Shown piece by piece: positions 1 to 11,229 of a stretch of 64,000 bases of DNA. The position numbers were made by a program, and so were the translations under genes. This DNA comes from Marivita sp. GX14005 (lineage in GTDB: Bacteria; Pseudomonadota; Alphaproteobacteria; Rhodobacterales; Rhodobacteraceae), in assembly GCF_023370775.1 (NCBI RefSeq), contig NZ_JAMCCQ010000001.1:558001-622000 (forward strand), written 5' to 3'. The notes below the pieces were generated by a model, which saw only the letters and a program-made list of their open reading frames with translations, ran no database searches and had not been told where the DNA came from. How positions within the stretch are numbered: the first letter of the stretch is position 1; each line of letters begins with the position of its first letter.

Positions 1-1
1 G

Positions 2-1096
2 TTCGAAACCGGCAAGGGCTTTGACTGGGCCACGGCAGAGGCGCTGTCCTTCGGCTCGCTGCTCACCGAAGGCTACCCTGTCCGGCTGGCGGGGCAGGAC
101 AGCACCCGGGGCACGTTCAGTCAGCGCCACTCCGGTCTGGTCGATCAGGAAACCGAAGAGCGCTACTACCCGCTCAACCACATCCGCGAGGGGCAAAGCC
201 GTTACGAGGTGATCGACAGCGCCCTTTCCGAATACGCCGTGCTCGGCTTCGAATATGGCTACAGCCTTGCCGAACCGAATGCGCTCACCCTTTGGGAAGC
301 GCAGTTCGGCGATTTCGCCAATGGCGCGCAGATCATGTTCGACCAGTTCATTTCGTCGGGCGAGAGCAAATGGCTTCGCATGTCGGGCCTCGTCTGCCTG
401 CTGCCGCACGGCTTCGAGGGCCAGGGGCCCGAACATTCCTCCGCCCGGCTGGAGCGCTTCCTGCAAATGTGCGGGCAGGACAACTGGATCGTCGCGAATT
501 GCACGACCCCGGCCAATTACTTCCACATCCTGCGCCGGCAGCTGCATCGCAGCTTCCGCAAGCCGCTCATCCTGATGACGCCCAAATCGCTCCTCCGCCA
601 CAAGCTCGCGACCTCCACCGCCGAGGATTTCACGGATGGGTCGAGCTTTCACCGCGTGCTTTGGGACGATGCAGAAAAGGGCCAGTCGGATACGAAGCTG
701 GCGCCGGACGACAAGATCAAACGCGTCGTGATGTGTTCGGGAAAGGTCTATTACGACCTGCTCGAAGAACGCGATGCCCGCGGAATCGACGATGTCTACA
801 TCCTGCGGTTCGAGCAGTTCTATCCCTTCCCCGCCATCTCGGCGGTGAAAGAGCTGGAACGCTTCCCGCAGGCAGAAATGATCTGGTGCCAGGAAGAGCC
901 CAAGAACCAGGGCGCATGGACCTTCATGGAGCCGAATCTCGAATGGGTTCTCGGGCGGATCAAAGCCAAGACCCGTCGCCCGACCTATGTCGGCCGTGCC
1001 ACATCGGCCTCTCCGGCCACGGGCCTGGCCAGCCAACACAAAGCACAGCAAGAGGCGCTCGTTGACGAGGCGCTGACGATCGAAGGGAAGAAATAA
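2..1096 (+). CDS. sucA: 2-oxoglutarate dehydrogenase E1 component (3' part)
   Basis: This is the C-terminal 364 residues of the thiamine-diphosphate E1 subunit of the 2-oxoglutarate dehydrogenase complex in the TCA cycle. The frame is open from base 2, so the true start lies before the window. Recognisable E1o signatures include [56 protein letters not shown] and, near the end, [11 protein letters not shown]. The stop codon shares one base with the sucB start (TAATG), so the genes are translationally coupled. The later sucB and lpd genes complete the complex. Family assignment is secure from motifs; only the partial length limits it. Confidence 0.97.
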   Translation, partial: FETGKGFDWATAEALSFGSLLTEGYPVRLAGQDSTRGTFSQRHSGLVDQETEERYYPLNHIREGQSRYEVIDSALSEYAVLGFEYGYSLAEPNALTLWEAQFGDFANGAQIMFDQFISSGESKWLRMSGLVCLLPHGFEGQGPEHSSARLERFLQMCGQDNWIVANCTTPANYFHILRRQLHRSFRKPLILMTPKSLLRHKLATSTAEDFTDGSSFHRVLWDDAEKGQSDTKLAPDDKIKRVVMCSGKVYYDLLEERDARGIDDVYILRFEQFYPFPAISAVKELERFPQAEMIWCQEEPKNQGAWTFMEPNLEWVLGRIKAKTRRPTYVGRATSASPATGLASQHKAQQEALVDEALTIEGKK

Positions 1097-2637
1097 TGAC
1101 CACCGAAGTGCGCGTGCCCACCCTGGGAGAATCGGTCACCGAAGCGACTGTCGCCACCTGGTTCAAGAAACCCGGCGACACCATCGCGCAGGACGAGATG
1201 CTGTGCGAACTGGAGACCGACAAGGTCACCGTCGAAGTGCCTGCGCCTGCCTCCGGCAAACTGGCCGACATCGTCGCCGCCGAGGGGGAAACCGTCGGCG
1301 TCGATGCGCTGCTTGCCACCATCGCCGAGGCCAGAGACGCCGGTTCCGCCACGATCGAGGAACGGCCGGCCAAGGCCGCTGCGCCCGACGCGCCCGAGGC
1401 CGATAGCGGCCAAGGCGAAAGCGGCGGCTCCACCGATATCATGGTCCCGACTCTCGGCGAATCCGTGAGCGAAGCCACCGTTTCGACATGGTTCAAGAAG
1501 GTCGGTGATACGGTCGCGCAAGACGAGATGCTGTGCGAACTCGAGACCGACAAGGTTTCCGTCGAAGTGCCCGCCCCCGCCGCCGGTACGCTCAGCGAGA
1601 TCACCGCCGAAGAAGGCGCGACCGTTCAGGCCGGCGGCAAGCTCGGTGTGATCGGCGGCAGCGCCGGTGCCGCGGCGTCCGCCAAGGCGCAGGAAACCAA
1701 ACCCGCCCCTGGCAGCCAGCCCGCCAGCACCGGCGGTGCGGATGTCGAGGATGCGCCTTCTGCCAAGAAAGCAATGGCCGAAGCCGGCATCAGCCGCGAC
1801 CAGGTCGACGGCTCCGGCAAGGATGGGCGCGTGATGAAGGAAGACGTGGCAAAAGCTGTAGCCGCCGCCTCCAGCGCCCCGCAACAGGGCAGCGCCCCCG
1901 CCAGCGCCCCGCGCGCGCCGGTGTCCGCCGATGACGCCTCGCGCGAGGAACGGGTCAAGATGACCCGCCTGCGCCAGACGATCGCCCGCCGCCTCAAGGA
2001 CGCCCAGAACACCGCCGCGATCCTGACCACCTATAACGAGGTGGACATGACCGAGGTCATGGCCCTGCGCAACGAATACAAGGATCTCTTCGAGAAGAAA
2101 CACGGCGTCCGCCTCGGCTTCATGTCCTTCTTCACCAAGGCCTGCTGCCACGCGCTGAAAGAGGTGCCCGAGGTCAACGCCGAGATCGACGGCACCGAAA
2201 TCGTCTACAAGAACTTCGTCCACATGGGCGTCGCCGCAGGCACGCCGCAGGGTCTCGTGGTGCCGGTCATCCGTGACGCCGACGCAATGAGCTTCGCCGA
2301 GATCGAGAAGGCCATCGCCGAGAAGGGCCGCCGCGCCCGCGACGGCAAGCTTTCCATGGCCGAGATGCAGGGCGGCACCTTCACCATCTCCAATGGCGGC
2401 GTCTACGGCTCGCTCATGTCCTCCCCGATCCTCAACCCGCCGCAATCGGGCATCCTCGGCATGCACAAGATCCAGGACCGCCCGATGGTGATCGGCGGCG
2501 AGATCAAGATCCGCCCGATGATGTATCTGGCGCTCAGCTACGATCACCGCATCGTCGACGGCAAGGGCGCGGTGACGTTCCTCGTCCGCGTGAAAGAGGC
2601 GCTGGAAGACCCGCGCCGGTTGTTGATGGATCTCTGA
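1096..2637 (+). CDS. sucB: Dihydrolipoyllysine succinyltransferase (E2o) with two lipoyl domains
   Basis: 513 aa core subunit of the 2-oxoglutarate dehydrogenase complex. Two N-terminal lipoyl domains are visible (about residues 3-77 and 114-187), each with the ELETDK lipoylation motif (Lys43 and Lys153). A peripheral-subunit-binding domain follows at about 217-255 (motif [12 protein letters not shown]). The acyltransferase domain fills the C-terminal 225 residues and ends with the catalytic [12 protein letters not shown]. Ala/Pro-rich linkers separate the domains. Most E2o proteins have one lipoyl domain, so the duplicated domain is notable. Start ATG overlaps the sucA stop by one base. Confidence 0.97.
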   Translation: MTTEVRVPTLGESVTEATVATWFKKPGDTIAQDEMLCELETDKVTVEVPAPASGKLADIVAAEGETVGVDALLATIAEARDAGSATIEERPAKAAAPDAPEADSGQGESGGSTDIMVPTLGESVSEATVSTWFKKVGDTVAQDEMLCELETDKVSVEVPAPAAGTLSEITAEEGATVQAGGKLGVIGGSAGAAASAKAQETKPAPGSQPASTGGADVEDAPSAKKAMAEAGISRDQVDGSGKDGRVMKEDVAKAVAAASSAPQQGSAPASAPRAPVSADDASREERVKMTRLRQTIARRLKDAQNTAAILTTYNEVDMTEVMALRNEYKDLFEKKHGVRLGFMSFFTKACCHALKEVPEVNAEIDGTEIVYKNFVHMGVAAGTPQGLVVPVIRDADAMSFAEIEKAIAEKGRRARDGKLSMAEMQGGTFTISNGGVYGSLMSSPILNPPQSGILGMHKIQDRPMVIGGEIKIRPMMYLALSYDHRIVDGKGAVTFLVRVKEALEDPRRLLMDL

Positions 2638-2718
2638 CGGACCGCCGGGCGATCTGCCCGGCGCACCCGCACGCCGCCCTCAACATCAGCCGGCGCAATG
2701 CAAAGCGAGGCACGCCAC

Positions 2719-3114
2719 ATGACCCCCGAACTCACCGCCCTTACCCTCGCCGCTCTGCTGCAGGTCTTGCAATTCGTGCTCTTCGCCGTGCCAGCCAATC
2801 GCGAACTCGGGCCGGGTTACACAATGTCGCCCCGCGACCGCCCGCCATCGCGCAGCCTGTCGGACAAGACGGCGCGCCTGCAACGCGCGATGAACAACCA
2901 TTTCGAGGGGCTGATCCTCTTCGGCATCGCCTGCACGGTGATCTCCTTTTCCGATCAAGGCACGCTTTTCACGGCCCTCTGCGCCGCCGCCTATCTGATC
3001 GCGCGTATCCTCTATGTTCCCGCCTATTACTTCGGTTGGACACCGTGGCGCTCGGTCATCTGGATCGCGGGTTTCGTCGCCACCGCGCTGATGCTCCTCG
3101 CGGCGCTCATGTGA
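2719..3114 (+). CDS. MAPEG-family membrane protein
   Basis: 131 aa protein of the MAPEG family (membrane-associated proteins in eicosanoid and glutathione metabolism). It has about four hydrophobic segments and the family motif RLQRAMNNHFEGL near residues 54-66, followed by ARILYVPAYYFGW. Bacterial members are mostly of unknown substrate. I chose the ATG at 2719 because translation upstream of it (from 2698) adds a non-hydrophobic stub. It sits between sucB (about 80 bp upstream) and lpd (about 90 bp downstream) on the same strand, so it is probably cotranscribed with the dehydrogenase genes; a role in that complex is not shown. Confidence 0.85.
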   Translation: MTPELTALTLAALLQVLQFVLFAVPANRELGPGYTMSPRDRPPSRSLSDKTARLQRAMNNHFEGLILFGIACTVISFSDQGTLFTALCAAAYLIARILYVPAYYFGWTPWRSVIWIAGFVATALMLLAALM

Positions 3115-3115
3115 T

Positions 3116-3180
3116 TTCTTCTTGCTCCAAATATCCCGGGGGGCGCGCATGGCGCGCGGGGGCAGCGCCCCCTCCCCCGC
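3116..3180. repeat. Gene-end repeat with GC-rich hairpin
   Basis: Directly after the MAPEG stop lies a stretch beginning TTTCTTCTTGCTCCAAATAT, then CCCGGGG, a GCGCGC-rich dyad and a hairpin GGGGGC-AGC-GCCCCC at 3158-3172. From general familiarity, this composite is a frequent intergenic element in Rhodobacteraceae genomes. Shorter versions of its first part follow the purK and ffh stops (about 40602 and 50181). It may act in transcription termination or RNA stability; this is inference. Confidence 0.6.
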
Positions 3181-3201
3181 CCACAACAAAGGACACCGCA
3201 A

Positions 3202-4596
3202 ATGGCACAATACGACGTCATCGTCATCGGCTCCGGCCCCGGCGGCTACGTGGCCGCGATCCGCTGCGCGCAGCTCGGCCTGAAAACCGCGTGCGTGGAG
3301 GGCCGCGAGACGCTCGGCGGCACCTGCCTGAACGTGGGCTGCATCCCCTCGAAGGCGCTGCTCCATGCCTCCCACCAACTGCACGAGGCCGAACATAACT
3401 TCGCCAAGATGGGCCTGAAGGGCAAAAGCCCTTCGGTCGACTGGAAGCAGATGCTGACCTACAAGAACGAGACGATCGAGGTCAACACCAAGGGCATCGA
3501 GTTCCTGTTCAAAAAGAACAAGATCGACTGGCTCAAGGGCTGGGGATCGATCCCCGAGGCCGGAAAGGTCAAGGTCGGGGACGAGGTGCATGATGCGAAG
3601 AACATCATCATCGCCTCCGGCTCCGAGGTCTCGCCCGTGCCGGGCGCTGATGTGACGGTGGACGAGAAAACCGTGGTCAGCTCGACCGGCGCGCTGGAAC
3701 TGCCGAAGATTCCGAAATCCATGATCGTAATCGGCGCGGGCGTCATCGGGCTGGAGCTCGGTTCAGTCTACAGCCGGCTCGGGACCGATGTGCAGGTGAT
3801 CGAATATCTCGACGCGATCACCCCCGGTATGGATGGGGAGGTGCAAAAGGCGTTCCAGAAACTGCTCAAGAAACAGGGGCTGAAATTCACTATGGGCGCC
3901 GCCGTGCAATCGGTGAAGGCATCGGGCAACAAGGCGACCGTCACTTACAAGCTGCGCAAGGATGATAGCGAACAGACCGCAGAGGCCGATATCGTGCTCG
4001 TCGCCACCGGCCGCCGCCCCTATACCGACGGTCTGGGCCTCAACGCGCTTGGCATCGAGATGACCCAGCGCGGGCAGATCAAGACCGACGCGGAGTGGCA
4101 GACCAGCGTCAAGGGCATCTACGCGATCGGCGATTGCATCGACGGCCCGATGTTGGCGCATAAGGCCGAGGACGAAGGCATGGCCGCCGCCGAGGTGATC
4201 GCGGGCAAGCATGGCCATGTGAATTACGGCGTCATCCCGGCGGTGATCTACACCCATCCCGAGGTCGCGTCGGTCGGGCAGACCGAAGAGCAGCTGAAGG
4301 AAGAGGGCCGCGCCTACAAGACCGGCAAATTCTCCTTCATGGGCAACGGCCGCGCCAAGGCCAATTTCGCCGCAGACGGGTTCGTGAAGATCCTTGCCGA
4401 CAAGGAAACCGATCGTATCCTTGGCGCGCATATCATCGGTCCGATGGCTGGCGATCTCATTCACGAGATTTGCGTCGCCATGGAGTTCGGTGCTGCGGCC
4501 GAGGATCTGGCGCTCACCTGCCACGCTCACCCGACCTATTCCGAAGCGGTGCGCGAGGCGGCGCTGGCTTGCGGCGACGGACCGATCCATATGTAA
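3202..4596 (+). CDS. lpd: Dihydrolipoyl dehydrogenase (E3)
   Basis: 464 aa flavoprotein that reoxidises dihydrolipoamide with NAD+ for the 2-oxoacid dehydrogenase complexes. It has an N-terminal FAD dinucleotide fold (GSGPGG, residues 10-15), the redox-active disulphide in [15 protein letters not shown] (Cys42 and Cys47), a central NAD-binding fold ([12 protein letters not shown]), the FAD motif YAIGDC and the C-terminal catalytic dyad HAHPTYSE (His443, Glu448). Length is normal for the family. Its position at the end of the suc operon suggests it serves 2-oxoglutarate dehydrogenase. Confidence 0.97.
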   Translation: MAQYDVIVIGSGPGGYVAAIRCAQLGLKTACVEGRETLGGTCLNVGCIPSKALLHASHQLHEAEHNFAKMGLKGKSPSVDWKQMLTYKNETIEVNTKGIEFLFKKNKIDWLKGWGSIPEAGKVKVGDEVHDAKNIIIASGSEVSPVPGADVTVDEKTVVSSTGALELPKIPKSMIVIGAGVIGLELGSVYSRLGTDVQVIEYLDAITPGMDGEVQKAFQKLLKKQGLKFTMGAAVQSVKASGNKATVTYKLRKDDSEQTAEADIVLVATGRRPYTDGLGLNALGIEMTQRGQIKTDAEWQTSVKGIYAIGDCIDGPMLAHKAEDEGMAAAEVIAGKHGHVNYGVIPAVIYTHPEVASVGQTEEQLKEEGRAYKTGKFSFMGNGRAKANFAADGFVKILADKETDRILGAHIIGPMAGDLIHEICVAMEFGAAAEDLALTCHAHPTYSEAVREAALACGDGPIHM

Positions 4597-4597
4597 A

Positions 4598-4643
4598 CCT
4601 GGGCGCTATACCCGTTCCATCGGCTCGGGATAGCGCAACCAGG
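4598..4643. terminator. Long inverted repeat between convergent lpd and plsC
   Basis: An imperfect hairpin starts two bases after the lpd stop: arms CCTGG-GCGCTAT-a-CCCG and CGGG-ATAGCGC-aa-CCAGG around an 11-base loop. It ends just before the plsC stop on the other strand. There is no T tract, so it would be a Rho-dependent or stability hairpin, possibly serving both strands. Confidence 0.55.
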
Positions 4644-4648
4644 CTGCG

Positions 4649-5383
4649 TCACGGCGCGCGGTGAAATCCCGCCTCGGCATTCAGCCGATCCGACGCCGTT
4701 TCGATCCGCTCTTCCAGAACCGCCAGAAACTCGCGGCGCGGCAGCCCCGGCGGGATCGGCTCCAGAAACTCGACAACGGCGGTTCCCGGCTTGCGGTAAA
4801 CCCCGCGCTTGGGCCAGAAAAGCCCGACATTGGCAGCAACCGGCACACAAGGTTGCCCGAGCTGTTCGTAAAGCACCGCGGGGCCGATCTTGTAAGGTGC
4901 CTTCACACCGGGCGGGGTGCGGGTTCCTTGCGGATAGATGATGAGCTGCCCCGGCGTCGCCTCGCCCCGCGCGACCGCCTCGACCATCTGCTTGATCGCC
5001 TTGCCGCGCTTGCCGCGATCCACCGGGATACAGCCGATGCGCAGCCCGTATTGCCCGACAACGGGCGCATACATCAGGATGCGTTTCATGATGAATTTTC
5101 CCGCCGGCAGGGCGGAGAACACCATGAAAACGTCGAGAAAGCTCTGATGCTTGGCGGCGACGATACACTCGTAATCGGGCGGCGCGCCGCGCACCTCGGT
5201 TTTGAGCCCGACCATCCACGGCCCCGCCCAGCGAACATAGCGGCAGACGGTCATGCACCCCGCGCGCGCCCCGCGCCGTGAAAACACGGCCCACGGAAAC
5301 AAAGCCAACCCGACCACCGCGATGGCGAGATAGATCGACGTCATGTAAACGAGCGAGCGCAGCCATTGGATCGCGTAAGCCAT
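4649..5383 (-). CDS. plsC: 1-acyl-sn-glycerol-3-phosphate acyltransferase
   Basis: 244 aa membrane-associated enzyme that makes phosphatidic acid from lysophosphatidic acid. It has an N-terminal membrane segment (about residues 10-30), the acyltransferase HX4D motif in KHQSFLD, a GCIPVDR motif and YPQGTRT, the family's blocks I to III. The ATG at 5383 overlaps the ftsX stop (TGATG); an in-frame codon further upstream would lie inside ftsX and is less likely. It is the last gene of an ftsE-ftsX-plsC operon. Confidence 0.93.
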   Translation of the reverse strand: MAYAIQWLRSLVYMTSIYLAIAVVGLALFPWAVFSRRGARAGCMTVCRYVRWAGPWMVGLKTEVRGAPPDYECIVAAKHQSFLDVFMVFSALPAGKFIMKRILMYAPVVGQYGLRIGCIPVDRGKRGKAIKQMVEAVARGEATPGQLIIYPQGTRTPPGVKAPYKIGPAVLYEQLGQPCVPVAANVGLFWPKRGVYRKPGTAVVEFLEPIPPGLPRREFLAVLEERIETASDRLNAEAGFHRAP

Positions 5384-6288
5384 CAGGCCAACTCCTCCAG
5401 AACACGCTTGGCGGCAAAGCGCGTGGCGAAGAACGCAACGAGCCCGAAAACCGGCGGGATCAGCAGCACCCAGAGCCATCCCCAACCCTGGATCGACAGA
5501 TCGGTCAGAAACCCGGTGTCATCACCACCGGAGGGAACGAGAAAGAGCGCGCCAACCCCGATCAGCGTTCCTCCAGCGGCCCCGCCCAGCGCGCGCAAGG
5601 CAAAACGGCGGACGAAGGCGCTCGCGATATAGGCATCGGTCGCACCGACGAGCCGCAGAACGGCGATCACCTGCGCATTCGCCGCCAGAGAGGCATTGGC
5701 GGCCAGCGTCACCATCGATGCGGTCGCTGCGCCGATGAGCAGGATCGCCGCCCATCCGAGCCATCGCATCCGCGACGCGGCGCGCGTCAGCGGCTTGCGC
5801 CAGCGCGCGTGATCGTCGAGCACCGCGGCGGGCGCTTCGGCCGCAAGACGCAGGCGCAGGCCCGCGGCGTCATAGCCCTCCGGCGTTTCCTCGATATCGA
5901 TGAGCTGCGGCAGCGGCAAATCTTCGACCGGAAGATCGGCGCCGAACCACGGTGTCAGCAAGGCGCGCTGCTCTTCATCGGTGAGCGCGCGGGCATCCAC
6001 GATCCCCGGCGTCGTGCGCAGCACCCGCAGCGCCGCTTCGGTCTGGCGCGCAACTTCGCCCGCTGGCGCAGAGATGCGCACGGTCGAGGATTGCGCGAGT
6101 TCGTCGCCCCATCGTTCGGCGACGCGGCCCGCCGCGAGCGATAGCGCCAGCGCGAACACCGCAAGGAAGGCCATCGCGAAGGCGCTGAACAGTGTAAGCC
6201 GCGCCGTGAATCCGGTTGGCGGCACGACCCGGTCGGCCTTTTCGTCGAACCGGAGCATCTGCGCCCCTGCGCCAAGGCCCAGCTTCAC
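5383..6288 (-). CDS. ftsX: Cell division protein FtsX (permease-like)
   Basis: 301 aa membrane partner of FtsE. There is one transmembrane segment near residues 25-50, a periplasmic region, and three further segments in the C-terminal half, as expected of FtsX; the residues VLRLVGATDAYI match the coupling region of the family. The FtsEX complex controls peptidoglycan hydrolases at the septum. It uses a GTG start that overlaps the ftsE stop (GTGA), so the two are coupled. Confidence 0.92.
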   Translation of the reverse strand: MKLGLGAGAQMLRFDEKADRVVPPTGFTARLTLFSAFAMAFLAVFALALSLAAGRVAERWGDELAQSSTVRISAPAGEVARQTEAALRVLRTTPGIVDARALTDEEQRALLTPWFGADLPVEDLPLPQLIDIEETPEGYDAAGLRLRLAAEAPAAVLDDHARWRKPLTRAASRMRWLGWAAILLIGAATASMVTLAANASLAANAQVIAVLRLVGATDAYIASAFVRRFALRALGGAAGGTLIGVGALFLVPSGGDDTGFLTDLSIQGWGWLWVLLIPPVFGLVAFFATRFAAKRVLEELA

Positions 6289-6962
6289 AGATCCGCTCCT
6301 GCGGTTTGCAGCCGCCGGTTCGAGATCCGCAGAACCCGCGTCTGAACCTGCGCCTTGGCGGCGCGGATGAGGCTCAGGTCATGCGTCGCCACGAGAACCG
6401 TCTTGCCCATGCGGTTCAACTCGACAAGCAGCTTGAGCAAGCGCTGCGACATCTCCCAATCGATGTTTCCCGTCGGCTCGTCGGCCAGGATCACATCGGG
6501 CGACATGATGACCGCGCGGGCCAGCGCCGCGCGTTGGCGTTCCCCGCCCGACAGTTCCGGCGGCAACGCGTCCGCTCGCGCGGTCAGACCGACCCAGGCC
6601 AGCAATTCCTTGAGGTTCGCATCGGTGCCGCCGCTGTCCTGGCCCGAAACGGCAAGCGGCAGCGCGACATTTTCCGTCACCGGCAAATGATCGAGAAACT
6701 GGCAATCCTGATGCACGACTCCGACCCTGCGGCGTAAAAGCGCGATATCGTCCCGCCCGAGGCTGCGCACGTCGCGATCGAAGAGCCGCACATGTCCGGC
6801 GGTCGCTTGCAGCGCGCCGTAACAGAGCTTGAGAAAGGTCGTCTTTCCCGATCCGGACGGGCCGGTCAGGAAATGAAAGGATCCCGGCGGCACGGTCAGC
6901 GACAGGTCGGTCAGCAATTCGCCACCGCCATAGCTGTAGGCCACATTTTCCAACTCGATCAC
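6285..6962 (-). CDS. ftsE: Cell division ATP-binding protein FtsE
   Basis: 225 aa ABC ATPase. Walker A is GPSGSGKTT (34-42), the signature is LSGGERQRAALARA, Walker B ends in ILADEPTGNID and the switch histidine is in VLVATHDLSL. The EPTGNID motif is characteristic of FtsE/LolD-type ATPases. It is first of three overlapping genes with ftsX and plsC, and divergent from the zinc-finger protein gene at 7139, leaving about 175 bp for promoters of both directions. Confidence 0.94.
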   Translation of the reverse strand: MIELENVAYSYGGGELLTDLSLTVPPGSFHFLTGPSGSGKTTFLKLCYGALQATAGHVRLFDRDVRSLGRDDIALLRRRVGVVHQDCQFLDHLPVTENVALPLAVSGQDSGGTDANLKELLAWVGLTARADALPPELSGGERQRAALARAVIMSPDVILADEPTGNIDWEMSQRLLKLLVELNRMGKTVLVATHDLSLIRAAKAQVQTRVLRISNRRLQTAGADL

Positions 6963-7138
6963 GGCCGTTCCGCCCCTGCCTCAATTGGCGCTGTTGTGCC
7001 TGAGCATCGTGCCGGTTTCAATCCGTGCGGCTCATCACAATGGGGTTTTACAAGCAACCTGCCGCCCCTATGCTGCGCCGAGGGCTGGAAACGACGATGT
7101 TCCACTAAAAGGGGCGCGTCCAAGAAGGGCAAGTGTGA

Positions 7139-7984
7139 ATGCGGCTGACATGTCCAAGCTGCGGAGCCGAATACGAGGTTCCCTCCGATGTCATTCCCGA
7201 GGACGGGCGGGATGTGCAGTGCTCCAACTGCGGCAATACCTGGTTTCAGCGGCCCGATGCCGAACAGTCACCCGAGGCGCTCGCGGCCGCCGATGCCGCG
7301 CCGAAAGATGCGGTCTGGCACCCCGAGGTGGAGGATGCACCGACCGTAGGTCCGAACGTCAACCCATCGCCGGGGCCGGCCGAGCCGCCCGCGCCGGGGC
7401 CCGCCCCCAAACGGCGCGAACTCGATCCCGCCGTCGCGGACATTCTGCGCGAGGAAGCCGAGCGCGAATCCCGCGTGCGCGCCAAACAGGCAGAATCGCT
7501 TGAAGAGCAGCCCGATCTCGGACTGCAGGAGCCCGAGGACGAAGCCGCCAAACGCGCCCGGCAGGCGCAGGATCGCATGCGACGCCTGCGCGGCGAGGAT
7601 CCGGCGGCCGCCTACAGCGCGGCGGCGGCGTCCGCGATCGCCGATCGGCCGCAATCGCGCGGCGACATGCTGCCCGATATCGACGAGATCAACCAATCCC
7701 TGCGTGCGTCGAACGAGCGGCGCGAGGTGCGCAGTGTGCAGGCCAATCTCGATTATGACGACGATGACGATGAGGGCAGCTTCCGGCGCGGCTTCGTCCT
7801 CGTCTTCCTGCTTTTCGCCGCAGGCACCGCACTATACGTTTTCGCGGCGCAGCTTGGCGCGGCCATTCCGCAGATCTCCGGCGGGCTCAATGGCTATGTC
7901 GAATTCGTCGATCAGGCCCGGCTTTGGCTCGACCGCCAGGTCGCGCAATTGGTTGCGATGGTCGGCGGTGCGGCCGAGGGATAA
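7139..7984 (+). CDS. MJ0042-type zinc-finger, single-pass membrane protein
   Basis: 281 aa protein beginning with a zinc-ribbon (MRLTCPSCGAEYEVP and CSNCGNTWFQ: four cysteines in two CxxC pairs within 35 residues). A long Pro/Ala/Glu-rich, charged and probably disordered middle follows (35-210), then an acidic run of aspartates, a transmembrane helix (about 222-245) and a short C-terminal tail. Proteins of this design are common next to ftsE in Rhodobacterales, but their function is unknown. The start is fixed by the zinc-ribbon, which begins at residue 4. Confidence 0.85.
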   Translation: MRLTCPSCGAEYEVPSDVIPEDGRDVQCSNCGNTWFQRPDAEQSPEALAAADAAPKDAVWHPEVEDAPTVGPNVNPSPGPAEPPAPGPAPKRRELDPAVADILREEAERESRVRAKQAESLEEQPDLGLQEPEDEAAKRARQAQDRMRRLRGEDPAAAYSAAAASAIADRPQSRGDMLPDIDEINQSLRASNERREVRSVQANLDYDDDDDEGSFRRGFVLVFLLFAAGTALYVFAAQLGAAIPQISGGLNGYVEFVDQARLWLDRQVAQLVAMVGGAAEG

Positions 7985-8105
7985 GCCCCAAATCGCCGCA
8001 CGACGCCGCGCGCCCTTGACGCTAGGGCGTCCGCCGCCGCAAAATGGCGTCCAGCCGCGCCACGCTCGGCGGAATTTCGAATATCTTGCATTGGAGGCTA
8101 CCGCC

Positions 8106-9494
8106 ATGGACGGCACCCTGTCCCAGAACGATCTAAGCCATGTGGTCGAAGCCGACCGCGCTCATGTCTGGCACCATCTCATCCAGCACAAACCGTTCGA
8201 GACGAACGATCCCCGGATCATCGTCGAAGGCAAGGGGATGCGCGTCTGGGATCAGAAGGGGAAAGAGCATCTCGATGCCGTGTCGGGTGGTGTCTGGACG
8301 GTCAATGTGGGCTATGGGCGGGAAAGCATCGCCAAGGCGGTCTATGACCAGCTTGTGAAGCTGAACTACTTTGCGGGAACCGCCGGTTCCATTCCCGGCG
8401 CGCTCTTCTCCGAACGGCTGATCGAGAAGATGCCGGGAATGACGCGGACTTATTATTGCAACTCCGGGTCGGAGGCGAATGAAAAGGCCTTCAAGATGGT
8501 CCGCCAGATCGCGCATAAGCGTTATGGCGGCAAGAAGAACAAGATCCTCTTTCGCGACCGCGATTATCACGGCACCACCATTGCCACGCTCAGCGCCGGC
8601 GGGCAGGACGAGCGCGGCGCGCAATACGGCCCCTTCACCCCCGGTTTCGTGCGCGTGCCCCATTGCCTGGAATACCGCGCGGGCGATCAGGGCGCGCCGA
8701 GCGAGAATTACGGCGAATGGGCCGCGAACCAGATCGAGGAGGTGATCTTGCGCGAAGGCGCCGACACCGTTGGCGCGCTTTGCCTCGAACCGGTGACGGC
8801 AGGCGGCGGCGTCATCACCCCACCGCAGGGTTATTGGGAGCGCGTGCAGGAGATTTGCCGCAAGTATGACATCCTGCTGCATATCGACGAGGTTGTCTGC
8901 GGCGTCGGCCGGACCGGCAAATGGTTCGGCTATCAGCATTATGGCGTGAAACCCGACATGGTGACGATGGCGAAGGGCGTGGCCTCGGGCTACGCCGCGA
9001 TTGCCTGTCTCGTCACCACCGAGGACGTGTTCTCGATGTTCAAGGACGATCACAGCGATCCGATGAACTATTTCCGCGACATCTCGACCTTCGGCGGTTG
9101 CACCGCCGGCCCCGCCGCGGCGCTGGAGAACATGCGCATCATCGAGGATGAGGACCTGCTCGATAACACCGTTCGGATGGGCGACTACATGCTGGACGCG
9201 CTGCGCGCGCTGGCGGACAAGCATCCCGTCATCGGAGAGGTGCGCGGCAAGGGTCTCTTCCTCGGCGCGGAGCTTGTGGAGGATCGCGAGAGCCGCAAGC
9301 CCATGGCCGAAAAGCGCGTTCAGAAGATCGTGGCCGATTGCATGGATCAGGGTGTGGTGATCGGCGCGACCAACCGGTCGCTTCCCGGCTACAACAACAC
9401 TTTGTGCTTCAGCCCGGCCCTGATCGCCGGGAAAGACGATATTGACCAGATCGTCGCCTCGGTCGATGAAGCGCTCGGGCGGGAATTCGGCTGA
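8106..9494 (+). CDS. tpa: Class III aminotransferase, taurine:pyruvate aminotransferase type
   Basis: 462 aa PLP enzyme of the omega-aminotransferase family. The PLP-binding lysine is Lys290 in MAKGVASGYA; LHIDEVVCGVGRTG carries the PLP-contacting aspartate. The N-terminus (MDGTLSQNDLSHVVEADRAH) closely resembles, from memory, taurine:pyruvate aminotransferases, which convert taurine to sulfoacetaldehyde. No tauABC, xsc or tauR genes lie in the window, so the true amine donor (taurine, beta-alanine, putrescine or another) is open. The start is the ATG after TTGGAGG. Confidence 0.75.
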   Translation: MDGTLSQNDLSHVVEADRAHVWHHLIQHKPFETNDPRIIVEGKGMRVWDQKGKEHLDAVSGGVWTVNVGYGRESIAKAVYDQLVKLNYFAGTAGSIPGALFSERLIEKMPGMTRTYYCNSGSEANEKAFKMVRQIAHKRYGGKKNKILFRDRDYHGTTIATLSAGGQDERGAQYGPFTPGFVRVPHCLEYRAGDQGAPSENYGEWAANQIEEVILREGADTVGALCLEPVTAGGGVITPPQGYWERVQEICRKYDILLHIDEVVCGVGRTGKWFGYQHYGVKPDMVTMAKGVASGYAAIACLVTTEDVFSMFKDDHSDPMNYFRDISTFGGCTAGPAAALENMRIIEDEDLLDNTVRMGDYMLDALRALADKHPVIGEVRGKGLFLGAELVEDRESRKPMAEKRVQKIVADCMDQGVVIGATNRSLPGYNNTLCFSPALIAGKDDIDQIVASVDEALGREFG

Positions 9495-11201
<1,707 letters not shown>

Positions 11202-11229
11202 GGCTTGGCGCGTCCGGGCGCGCTGGCCA

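Noticed and set aside
985..2547. A long open frame of 520 codons antisense to sucB
   Set aside because: It mirrors the third-position GC bias of sucB, has no recognisable domain and lies wholly opposite a certain gene.
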